64,000 nucleotides of DNA from Meconema thalassinum (lineage: Eukaryota > Arthropoda > Insecta > Orthoptera > Tettigoniidae), in contig OX336393.1 in NCBI GenBank assembly GCA_946902985.2, positions 127,562,533 to 127,626,532 on the forward strand, given 5' to 3'. This document shows positions 31,911-41,463 of this stretch, one piece after another. How positions within the stretch are numbered: the first letter of the stretch is position 1; the number at the start of each line of letters is the position of its first letter. The notes beneath the pieces were generated by a model that saw only the letters and a list, made by a program, of their open reading frames with translations, made no database searches and was not told the DNA's origin. The position numbers and the translations under genes were made by a program.

Positions 31911-34900
31911 TGAGCCCGTCAGAGGAGCTGCCAGGATAGCCAACAACCGCAATGACTTCCCTAACATCTCATCCGTCGGACCTAACTGCCGTGAGGATCA
32001 GGTGAACTTCCAAATAGGCCAAAGCGGCACGAGAAACTATAGTCCACGGGGATCGTGGTACATGGTGACGAAGGTCATAGACTGCCTAAGGAAAGGTTCA
32101 CCTTAAAAACTAGACTGAAAAAAGAAACATCCAGACTTATGTAAAACACCGTGAAAATTTATTGTAAATTTTACAAACCCCTAGCCTAGTTCGGAGGGTT
32201 TCTATCGGCTAATCCGCAAGCTAATAAATAATTAAAAATAAAGAGCAGGTCCCTACCTGAGAAGTTACAGTAAACCCTCGCGAAAGATCTGTCTCACAAT
32301 AATAAAGCAACAACAGCAACACTAGGAAAATGGTACGACGCAAATCCCTAGGTCAAGTTACAAGATCAAGCTAATATCAGAATTTACATTTAACAGGGTA
32401 ACAAAACAAATCTAAGTTAGGATGATACCATCTCCACATTTACATTTAACGTTAATTCATCTAGCTAAGTCCTATCAATTAATAACAAAATTTACGGCGG
32501 TGACGTCCGTAATATCAAACAATTACATTCAAAGCTAAGTGATCAGCCATAAAAAAACATCTAAGTCATTCTTAGGAACTAAGTGCTAATCAGCACACAA
32601 AAGGGTAACATAGAGGATTCATACTCTTTTACATCATAAATAAATAAGAGACCACAGTTTTATTCAAATGCCTGCCTACACCTTGGTTTACTGTTTGTAA
32701 GCCATAGTCATCTAATGTGTGTAATTACGGTGACGACTGCGTAGTAAAGACTACGTCTAACATCGTATGGCCTGCGCTCCACCAGCTACGAACTCAAGGT
32801 TCGAGCAAGCTTCACTCGCAACAAAAAGTGTCAGCTGTCCTCAAGTCATTTCCTCCAGGAAATACCTTCATTAGCACGGCTATGTCAGCAGGTTCCAAAT
32901 GCAAATGAACAAGGTTAAATAGAAAGAAATCGTTAGTTAGCTTTTGTTTACCAAAATTATGCGTTTTATTATTAAGATGTCGGTTTAGGTTATCGTTGGT
33001 TTATGGCGAATAATACTGACAAGCCTGGGCACGGAGTGTCTCCCTGAGAACATCTCTGCCAAAAAGCCTCGACTCAAAAGTCGGAATACAATCAACGAGC
33101 AATAACAACTTGGACACACAATAACACAAGTTACCAGTGGCGCACAGCTCGCGTTCAATAACTCTGGGACGGGCCTGGACACAATCAGTTACCCTCCCTA
33201 AATATCTGGTCAACGGGAACAGTCCCGGACATGGTACACACAATACCATCATACATGAAAAACCTCCCTAGCGGGGCTAGCCTACAACGTACTATAGAGA
33301 CCTGACATAACTGTACTCGTCAAAACAACGGTACACGCAACAGCGTTTAACTAACAAATGACAATCTACAGAAAATATGATCAGATACAAGAATGGACAC
33401 TGGGTTCCATAAGCTATAATTGCACTGAAAGGGAAAGTGAATGCTAAAAGCATTCTGTCCTATGTTAACATCAGTCTGTCTCACTTAGAAGCATGCGCTC
33501 TCTCACGGGCGCTGGGTAGAATTCACAAAACCTGTTTGTATCGCCGTAGGCTACAAGATTCCTGCGCTGTATGACACAACACACTATCTAGGCCGGCAAT
33601 TTAAGCAAGATAATAACTGTACAACTGGCCTCACAATAATACCTTTACCATAGGTTATAAACCTCGAAGAATATGTGCATAAAAAGCACGCTATAAATCT
33701 GAATACAATCATATAACACTGTCTTTCACATCAAAGACGTTTAAAAGGTAGCAATGTCACTCATTGCTGGAGCTCTCTGCTCTCAAAGATAAAATACTCT
33801 GGTAATTACAGTCGATTACCCAAATGATACGACTGCTCTAACGAAGTCAGGGGTGTAACATAGACTGGCTGCAAAAAGTGCAGTTAAAGAAATATAACCA
33901 TGGCATCAGATTGCCATAACTAAAGTCTGCAAAGACTTGAAAAATCACCCCAGATAGGGTTAAACAAAGTAGCCTCAAAATGACTACAGTCACGTTTAGC
34001 AATAGACAGAAATTGACATTCTACGACGTCCATCAAGCTGCACCAGGGTTGACCAAAATGTCAGACCCATGGGTGACCACTGCAAATAAATGACATCTAA
34101 TTAGACTAATTACATTCCCTACCTATGAAATGGCTATCACTAAGTTCGGTTGGTTCACAAACTACACTAATCTAACTATACCACCAGAAACTAGAACAAG
34201 GAAGGGTGTACAAAACCCACAATATGAAGGAGCCCACACTTAGCTCTCTGTCTAACGACAAGGGTTGAACAAAAGCACCTCAGGCTTTCAGGATTGGCAT
34301 CGTCCTCATCAGAACTTCCATCTGGGCTCTCCCAAAGACCAGGGTTCGGTCTGACCCTGTAGTTGACCTCGTGAATGGACTGAACATGCCTAGGAAAGGC
34401 ATCCTCGGTTCCTTCCTTCTCGTCCGATGTTCTAGAAGTTCCATAATCAAGCTGGTCCCATCCGAGACATCACCCTATTACCATAATGGTATTAGCCCAT
34501 GGTCTCGGCCTCGAACATGGTGTTGAAAAATTTGACCACGTGGGCGGTAGAATAAGACTTGTAGTAGATCATTATTATCACTCGAAAATTACAGTATTCT
34601 TCGCAGATATCACAGGCTTTAAATATAACTGGTAACACGGCCTCTACACTTTGCAGATGTAAATGATAAATGGCCATGCACTGTTCTGCGGTTCCACACG
34701 TGTACAGACGCTACTTTTTCTATCACGTGGCATCCGTGAAATGGGCGTCGTTTTATTATAAATAAATTCACCGTAGCAATTTGTGTATAATGTACCTTTA
34801 TAATCACACTTGTTCAAAGTAATAATTTCACATTTACCTGTATATTTCCGCACCAGGCTCTCGGCCCTCCACAAACACGTGGGTGTAAAAATGTGGTGCT

Positions 34901-35485
34901 ACAGTAATGTCGTAAATTTCACAATACATGCCAAATAATCCACTACACAATTCGTGTTGATCACGGCACATCAACAACAGTGATTCGTAGTATAATTGTG
35001 CTCGATGGCACTCGATAATGATTTCCACGCTGAAAATCGGACTGTTTGCCACGTCTAATGCGACGGATATAATTACACGCCTGCACAGGGCGGATTCTCC
35101 AGACGTAGTGCAAGGAACTGCGTTCCTCGTGGAAGCAAGTCGTCAAAACTAAGTCGTTGAGCGACTACTTACATTCCTATTTGCGTATCTGCAATGATAT
35201 TACCTTACCTTAAAGTGAAAAAACATTCTCCAAAATGTTTCAATAATACTGAATGACGAAATGGAATATTCTGAGTCTCGTAGAAAGATAAAATTGATTA
35301 ATAAGACCTCAGATAAATAATAACAAACTTCACTAAAGTCAAAAGTGCGATTCTCCGCTACTTCAAAGAGAATTGTATAACCTCTCAGCTTCTCGTAGCT
35401 TTCTGGGTGTGTTCAAAGGTAGTACATCCCATCATAAATGTGGTGTCGTGAAAAATATCACATGAACCTTAGCTCAGCGGGTTCA
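31911..35485 (-). repeat. Gypsy LTR, right (5' LTR of copy A2), 3.6 kb
   Basis: Starts TGAGCCCG and ends CGGGTTCA at 35485, followed by the GTAC duplication. It lacks about 220 bp present in the other two LTRs (junction near 33800) and is visibly more diverged from the left LTR than the middle one is. It also contains the protein-like segment at 34492-35150. Confidence 0.92.
34492..35150 (-). pseudogene. Unrecognised protein-like segment inside the Gypsy LTR (right copy)
   Basis: Counterpart of 9181-9840 with the same three-frame layout (35052-34834, 34874-34644, 34677-34492) and a few residue changes. The shared breaks mean they were already in the LTR at insertion. Function unknown. Confidence 0.4.
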
Positions 35486-35555
35486 GTACGCGGCACCCAT
35501 GAGATTCCATGGAAGAAGATATGGAATGGCAACAAACCTGTGGAGGATATGGGAC
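35486..35555 (-). pseudogene. Mariner-like transposase, fragment upstream of the Gypsy insertion
   Basis: Includes the right GTAC duplication. The minus strand reads LPWNLMGAAY and continues into YLVFLDD at 6364 when the array is removed, as expected for the block before the second catalytic Asp of the transposase. The SINE interrupts on its other side. Confidence 0.65.
35544..35555. repeat. SINE target-site duplication, left
   Basis: AGGATATGGGAC here and AGGATACGGGAC at 37352-37363 flank the SINE (one mismatch in 12). Confidence 0.75.
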
Positions 35556-36279
35556 GGCGGCTTCGGTGGCGTAGTTGGTTGCATGCTGAGCTTCTATGCC
35601 CAACGTTGCGGGTTCAAACCCGCCCGAAGTAGTCGGATTTTTAAGAGCGTTAAAATCGCTCGGTATGCCTTTATTCGAAAGGGAAGTAAAGTTGGCGGGC
35701 CCATGTCATAGATTTATGGCATGCAAAAGAACCTTCCACTAATTACTCTTGTGTGAAGCTAAATTATGGGTTAGATTTGCCTAACGCTCTTAAGTTCCAA
35801 CGTTCGTCGCCAGGAGACGACTGCGGTGGCATCTAGTATCAAAGTTCAAAACTAGTTGCTTTTGACGGCAGCATTTGGTAGCAAAAGAAGGAACTACATG
35901 TAAATTGAATGTCTGAAGTCCTCAACTGAATTACAGATAACACACCCTAATACAGCGATCACAATTATCACAGTTTATCAGACAGCTTCTACACACAGCC
36001 AAAGTACACGGGGCTACATGGCCACGTTGTCGCAGCCCCTAAACCAGGGCCATCCAGCCATTGCGCTCTTAGAGCGCGGCCACGCTCGGGGAGCACTGGG
36101 CAGTCAGACTAGCGCTCCTTCCCCTACCACCACTACACTGTGGCAGCGAGGAGAAATGAGACAGACGGACGATGTTCCGACCGTGCCGGCAATTTACGTT
36201 CGTACAGTCGTGCGGTCGACGGCTTTTGTGGGATTGTTGACATCATATTGATAGGGCTGTTTTGCCATAAAAATATACC

Positions 36280-36474
36280 TCATATAGGACTACAGGGTGA
36301 GATTTTTTCTAATTTCTCAACTAGCTCCGTAGGACGAATACATGCCGCCGCGTCCATTAGGCACTCCTTGATTAAATACCCTTCCACGAAGGGTTTCCCA
36401 GCTTTGGCAATTCGCATCGAACATTTGTAGCTTGCTCGTAAATTGGCTCCACCAACTTCACTTTCCTCTATCTC
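36280..36474 (-). pseudogene. hAT transposase exon 2
   Basis: Follows an acceptor TTTCTGTCTAACAG. Contains RIAKAGKPFVEGYLIKECLMDAA, which matches the conserved AKAGKPFTEGEFIK block of GTF2IRD2-like hAT proteins. Ends at TGA 36280-36282, beyond which the element is deleted. Confidence 0.8.
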
Positions 36475-36924
36475 CTGTTAGACAGAAATACGGCAAATAA
36501 AATTTTTAGTGTTCTTCAGTTAATTAAGTCATTTGTTTGTTTGTAAACAAGCATTTTTTTACGTATGGCTTCTAGTGCCGGGAGTGTCCGAGGACATGTT
36601 CGGCTCGCCAGTTTTGTAGCTACTTCGAGGCGGACACCCAATGGGTGAGCTACATGTACCGTTGCGTGTGGAGTGTTGTCTGGGGAGGAAACTTTGATTG
36701 TAAGGACGAGGAATTGGAAGGTAGCGGCTGTGGCCTATAGTTAGGGACCAACCCCGGCATTTGCCTGGAAGGAAGTTGGGAAACCACAGAAGACCATCTT
36801 CAAGGTTGCCGGCGGGGGGATTCGAACCTCCTCGCCTCCCGGATGTGAGCGACTGCCAGCAGTCATGCAGTAACGACCACGGCTAACTCACCCGTTATTT
36901 TAAAATTAAAACAATAATACTTAC
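36475..36924 (-). other. hAT intron containing a SINE-like insert
   Basis: Donor CT|GTAAGTATT at 36924 and acceptor CTAACAG|GAG at 36475 on the minus strand. The middle is occupied by the insert at 36560-36893. Confidence 0.65.
36560..36893 (-). mobile_element. SINE-like insert, tRNA-related head
   Basis: The minus strand has a B-box-like GGAGGTTCGAATCCCC and ends in A7 (T7 at 36555). It includes TAGGGACCAACCCCGGCATT and CCACAGAAGACCATC, shared in diverged form with 57425-57640. Probably a composite of two short repeats. Confidence 0.6.
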
Positions 36925-37164
36925 AGAAAAGTGCTGCTTGAAATTTCCTTCCAATTCTTCCAACTTCGATTGGCGACTGGAGTCTGTTAAATCACCGTAA
37001 TCATCCCTGTGATTGGCACTGCAATGCCATTCCAAATTGTGTTTCTTTAAACACATTAAATCTCGGTGGCACACTAAATATTTATAAGCTGTACAGAAAA
37101 ATGAAATTTCCCATTCTGCTTTAAGGGCTGCTGCTCCGTCACTCCTTTTTGTAGTCATGACCAC
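36925..37164 (-). pseudogene. hAT transposase exon 1, BED-type N-terminus
   Basis: ALKAEWEISFFCTAYKYLVC, a run of Cys/His (CHRDLMCLKKHNLEWHCSANH) and LEELEGNFKQHF match the start of GTF2IRD2/ZBED-like hAT transposases: a W-rich entry, a degenerate CxxC, and an H..H then Lys-rich linker. The first Cys pair is poorly kept. The exon ends at the splice donor at 36924. Confidence 0.75.
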
Positions 37165-37631
37165 AGCGAAACTGACTTACTTACAGGCTGTCAAAAAGCG
37201 CATTGGACTAGACTAGCAACTATGCGGGCTCAGCCAGCCAAGCTCCCCCCATCCCTAACGAACCTACCTTCCACCAAAGCGCTCGGAGCACTGACTTAGA
37301 GCGCGGTCGGAGCGCTGTGTGGATGGCCCTGCCCTAAACTACCAACCAACCAGGATACGGGACATGAGGTGATCGTTCTATGACGTACGTACCCTAGTCA
37401 GTGGCACTGAAATTGTGGGAGATTTGAAAGTGGGCTGTAGTGTTTTTTCGGGTAGCGAGAAGACGGTACGTTTCCGGACACAAGTTCCTATGCTAAACGT
37501 AACCGTTATGGTCCCCACTACAAGCCCTCAAAGTCTGTCAAGCGGATTTAGAAATACCCTGAATTGTTTGTTTTCCAAAAGTTTTTAACGATTAATTTCC
37601 CGTCTTTTGATATAGAACAAATCAAAAATTG

Positions 37632-39110
37632 AACAAGTAGTTCCGTGAAGAACTATACATCCTATTTTCATATATCCTCTATCAACATACAAAATTTCAG
37701 TTTGATTGCTGTAATAGATTCGTAGATATTGAGAACCGACTAAATATTTCGGATGGTCGCCATGCTGGATTTTATATATGAGTTATGTACTGTTACATGA
37801 AGATTATAGTGTACGTGTAGCATTCAAACTTCAATCGCATGATTAGGACACAACAAGTAACAAGGAGATTTTAAAATTTCGCACAGCTGCCAACTTGTGG
37901 TTATGGAAACAATTGAAATTAATTAGATGCCAGTGGATTAACATTCGTATAAGGATTTACTGTACCAAGTTTCACTGCAGTCGGATAGTTAAATTGCGAG
38001 AAACGCCTATGTGAATATTTATATTTCGCGTCGCCGCCATGTTGGATTTGTGTACACCAGGTTATTTTAAGTCCTAAGGTGAACTTAAGTTCATAGCCCC
38101 TATGAACACAAACAAGTCAGTTTGATTGCTATAATAGATTCGTAGATATTCAGAGCCGTCTAAATATTTCGGATGGTCGCCATGTTGGATTGTTAAATGT
38201 ATAGGCCATAGAGTCATGTACCATTAAAGGATAATTATTGCGTAGGTTCATTATACAAACTTTCATTTTGATCCCATGATTTCGACACAAGAAATAAAAA
38301 CTTAATCTTAAAACTCGCACAGCCGCCATCTTAAGGATTTGTAAACTATTGAACTAAATTAGATCCCAGTGCATTACAATGTATATAAACATTTTCTGTA
38401 CCAGATTTCATTGCGTTTCGAACATTAAATCCGAGAAAGGTCTATTTAAAATTTTAAAATTCGCTAGGCCGCCATGTTAGTTTTGTAGTTAACCAGTTTT
38501 GAAAGTCATATAGATGAACTTGCAGTAGTGCCCTTTATCTCCGTACAAAATTTCAGAGTGCTACAGAAAATAGTTTCAGAAATATAGAATGCCGGTGAAA
38601 TATTTCGCACAGCCGCCATCTTGTGGTTATGTAAACAATTGAACGTAGTTAGATGTCGGTGCATTACAATGTGTATAAAAGTATAATGTAAGAAGTTTTA
38701 TTGCGTTTGGTTGGTTAAATCGCGAGAAACGTCTATTAAAATGTCGCAACTTCGCGTGGCCGCCATGTTGGTTTTGTAGTTACCAGGTTTTCAAGAGTCA
38801 CATAGGTGAACTTCTAGTAGTTCTCTTTATCACCGTAAAATATTGCAGGGTGATATCGGTAATAGTTTAGGAGATATTGAATGCTGGTGAAATATTTCGC
38901 ACAGCCGCCATGTTGGATTGTTGAGACATAACAAAATTTAAAGGTCACGGTCGGGGTTGTCCGTAATAGTGCTATGAACTTACCTAGTTTCATTGAAATC
39001 GCTCCAGCCGTTTAGAAGTTATTAGGGGGGGGTACACACACCATCTCTCACACACACACACACACACACACGCGCTCACACAGACACAAAGTCCTATATC
39101 TTTTAACATG
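37632..39110 (-). repeat. Hairpin-ended repeat E2 (class D, ~145 bp motif period)
   Basis: The 3' end at 37632 has the family hairpin (AGTTC TTCACG GAACT ACTTGTT on the minus strand). Nine motifs of the GCCGCCATnTTG type begin at 37756, 37886, 38033, 38176, 38332, 38468, 38612, 38759 and 38904. A (CA)n tract at 39041-39070 marks the 5' side, but the 5' hairpin itself has been lost. The orientation is opposite to E3, which is homologous throughout. Confidence 0.85.
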
Positions 39111-39118
39111 TACAGAGT

Positions 39119-39945
39119 CTGTCCTGAAAGTAACTACTGGATTTTTTCCGCACAGACGGACAGACTGCCCACGGCTCCTCCACTTGGGGTTGGTGGAGGG
39201 GGGTGTATGGAAGGCTGGGAGCCAGCCACACAGTTGGTTCTCAGCAGTAGTGGAGTGTAAATCGGTCTCCAAAACCTCTGCAAGTGCACTCGTCACGCTC
39301 CGTCATGGTTCGTCTGTTGAAACAGTGCACTATGCCATCAAATTTTGTGTTAGGCTCGGCAAAACCGGAAAAGAGACTCACGATATGACCAAGACTGCTT
39401 ACGGTGATTACGCCATGGGCAGATTGAGTGTTTTTCACTGACACAAGCTGTTTCGGGAGGACGACCTTTGAGTACCAAAAGGGATGAACATGTGGCAAGA
39501 GTGAAGAATTTTTAGGACAATGACCGCAGAGTAAGGTTTTTAGGTGGAGATCTTTAAACGGCTGATAAAACGCATCGTCCGTGTCTGCCCAGCAATCGCT
39601 AACTCCTGGCAGCTCCATTACGACAATGCGCCGCGCCACGCAGCCTCCCAAGTGCTAGCGTACCTGACCCAACACAACATCGCAACCCTGCCTCAGCCAC
39701 CCTACGGTCCCGACATTGCCCCAGCAGACTTTTCCTCCTCCCCCACCTAAAAACCACCCTAAAAGGACATCGTCACGGCTCCGTGAAAGCGTTGCAACTG
39801 ACCGTGACGACGTAGCTCGACAGCATTCCAGTTGCTGCCTTCCATAAAGCGTACGAGGGTAGAAAATCCCGCTGACAGCGGTATGTGGATGCAGAAAGGT
39901 CCTACTTTGAAGAATATTGAGCGTATGTTTCATTTCTGTCATATT
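39119..39945 (+). pseudogene. Mariner transposase remnant with internal deletion
   Basis: N-terminal HTH part at 39320-39438 (IKFCVRLGKTGKET, AYGDYAMGRLSVFH, then TGA where Trp is expected). It jumps after DNDRRV (near 39530) to IFKRLIKRIVRV and WQLHYDNAPRH (second Asp), then LPQPPYGPDIAPADF. The GDETW region is deleted and the C-terminus is frameshifted. TA precedes the left end (ACAGAGTCTGTCCTG). It sits between the 5' ends of E2 and E3. Confidence 0.88.
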
Positions 39946-39948
39946 TTC

Positions 39949-40005
39949 AGCCTATTTTCAGTTTTAAAAAAATAGGCTTATGAGATCACCTTTTGTCCGT
40001 GTGTG

Positions 40006-40040
<35 letters not shown>

Positions 40041-41462
40041 AATAAAATCTAAACGGTTGGAGCGATTTCAATGAAACTCGGTAAGTTCATAGCACTATTC
40101 CGGGCGACCTCGACCGTGCCCTTCAAATTTTGTTACATCTCACCAATCCAACATGGCGGCTGTGCGAAATATTTCACCAGCATTCAATATCTCCGAATCT
40201 ATTCCCGATATCACCCTGGAATTTTTACGGTGATAAAGGGAACTACTGGAAGTACACCTATGTAACTTTTGAAAAACTGATAACTACAAAACCAACATGG
40301 CGGCCACGCGAATTTGTGACTTTTAAATAGATGTTTCTCGCGATTTAACCAACCAAACGCAATAAAACTTGGTACAGTGTATGTTTATACACATTGTAAT
40401 GCACCGACATCTAACATGGTTCAATTGTTTACATAACCACAAGATGGCGGATGTGCGAAATATTTCACGGGCATTCTATATCTCTGAAACTATTAGCGTT
40501 ATCACCCTGAAATTTTGTATGAAGATAAAAGGCACTACCGGAAGTTCATATATAAGACTTTCAAAAACCGGTTAACTACAAACCGAACATGGCGGGCAAG
40601 CGAATTTGAAAATTTTAAATAGACCTTTCTCGCGAATTAATGTTTCAAACGCAATGAAATCTGGTACAGGAAATGTTTATACACATTTTAATGCACTGGT
40701 ATCTAATTCAGTTCAATTGTTTACACAACCTCCAGATGGCGGCTGGGCGAATTTTAAAATTAAGTTTTTATTTCTTGTGTCCTAATCATTCGATCGAATT
40801 GGAAGTTTGAATAATGAACCTACGCAATCATTTCCCTTTAATGGTACATGACACTAAGGCCTATACATTTAACAATCCAACATGGTGACCATCCGAAATA
40901 TTTAGACGGCTCTGAATATCTACGAATCTATTATAGCAATCAAACTGATTTTTTTATGTTCATAGGGGCTATGAACTTAAGCTCACCTATAGGACTTTAA
41001 ATAACCTGGTGATCACAAATCCAGCATGGCGGCGACGCGAAGTATAAATATTCACATGGACGTTTCTCGCAATTTGACCATCCGAGTGCAGTGAAACTTG
41101 GTACAGTAAATCCTTATACGGATGTTAATCCACTGGCATCTAATTTATTTCAATTGTTTCCATAACCACAAGATGGCAGCTGTGGGAAATTTTAAAATCT
41201 CTTTGTTACTTCTTGCGTCCTAATCATGCGATTGAAGTTTGAGTGCTTCACGTACACAATAATCTTCATATAACAGTACATAACTCTAGGACCTACATAT
41301 ATACAATCCAACATGGCGACCATCCGAAATATTTAGTCGGTTCTCAAAATCTACGAATCTATAAGAGCAATCAAACTGAAATTTTGTATGTTGATAGTGG
41401 CAATTAACATAAGTAGGATATATGAAAATAGGCTGTATATTTCTTCACGGAACTACTTGTTT
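39949..41462 (+). repeat. Hairpin-ended repeat E3 (class D, nine phased motifs)
   Basis: The 5' hairpin AGCCTATTTT pairs with AAAAATAGGCT, followed by TATGAGATC and (GT)n at about 40009-40036. Nine CAACATGGCGGC-type motifs start at 40149, 40293, 40440, 40585, 40732, 40878, 41022, 41169 and 41309 (spacing 140-147). Two flanking contexts alternate (GCGAAATATTT and CACGCGAATTT), giving a dimer period near 290. It ends TTCACGGAACTACTTGTT at 41462, directly abutting E5. Confidence 0.9.
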
Positions 41463-41463
41463 T

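Larger units (their letters stand above)
6365..35485 (-). mobile_element. Ty3/Gypsy tandem array: LTR-internal-LTR-internal-LTR
   Basis: Three LTR copies (6365-10175, 23487-26346, 31911-35485) flank two nearly identical internal regions in the same minus orientation. Each internal region has Gag, protease, reverse transcriptase, RNase H and integrase in Gypsy order. The outer LTR ends are TGAGCCCG...CGGGTTCA and only the outermost ends are flanked by the GTAC duplication. The array therefore went in as one element and was duplicated later, most simply by unequal exchange between LTRs. Copy A1 (left) contains the 7.4 kb insert 11006-18384. Copy A2 (right) has a deletion joining integrase to the middle LTR. 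Both copies are coding-defective. Confidence 0.93.
36045..37331 (-). mobile_element. hAT transposon, internally deleted, 8 bp TSD
   Basis: Terminal inverted repeats CAGGGCCATCCA are perfect over 12 bp, with further matching GCGCTC and GAGCGC blocks inside. The flanking duplication CCCTAAAC (36037-36044 and 37332-37339) is the 8 bp typical of hAT. It encodes the N-terminal part of a GTF2IRD2/ZBED-like transposase in two exons. The DDE core and dimerisation region are absent, so it is non-autonomous. Confidence 0.9.
35556..37351 (+). mobile_element. tRNA-derived SINE, family 1, with hAT inside its tail
   Basis: The head has an A box (TGGCGTAGTTGG) and a B box (GGGTTCAAACC). The body includes AAGAGCGTTAAAATC and GGGAAGTAAAGTTGGCGGGC. 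The tail has a stem-loop GGGGCT...AGCCCC and ends CCTAAAC...ACCAACCAACC. The tail is split by the hAT element at 36045-37331. Full family partners are at 63076-63590 (+) and 59490-59745 (-). It lies in the mariner-like transposon. It is not a functional tRNA. Confidence 0.85.
5418..37561 (-). mobile_element. Mariner-like DNA transposon, internally deleted, split by later insertions
   Basis: The left end CAGGGTGTTTCTAAATTCC (from 5418, preceded by TA) is matched in inverted orientation by the right end at 37561. Similarity continues inwards for more than 100 bp (TTTGAGGGC, TGTAGTGGGGACCA, TTAGCATAGGAACTTGTGTC, CGGAAACGTACC). The minus strand encodes a transposase of the mariner/IS630-like kind whose pieces sit at 35555-35486, 6360-6146 and 5789-5599. 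Once the inserts are ignored only about 1.2 kb remains, with the N-terminal half of the transposase missing. The TA after the right end is not preserved. Inserts inside it are a MITE (5790-6145), the Gypsy array (6365-35485) and a SINE (35556-37351). Confidence 0.8.

Noticed and set aside
35558..35640. Functional tRNA gene
   Set aside because: A and B boxes are present but the cloverleaf is not complete, and the sequence continues into a dispersed body and tail. The same applies at 62690, 63076 and 63625.
40005..40040. (GT)n as a Z-DNA regulatory site
   Set aside because: Possible in principle, but nothing in the sequence links it to a promoter. It is the family's standard microsatellite slot.
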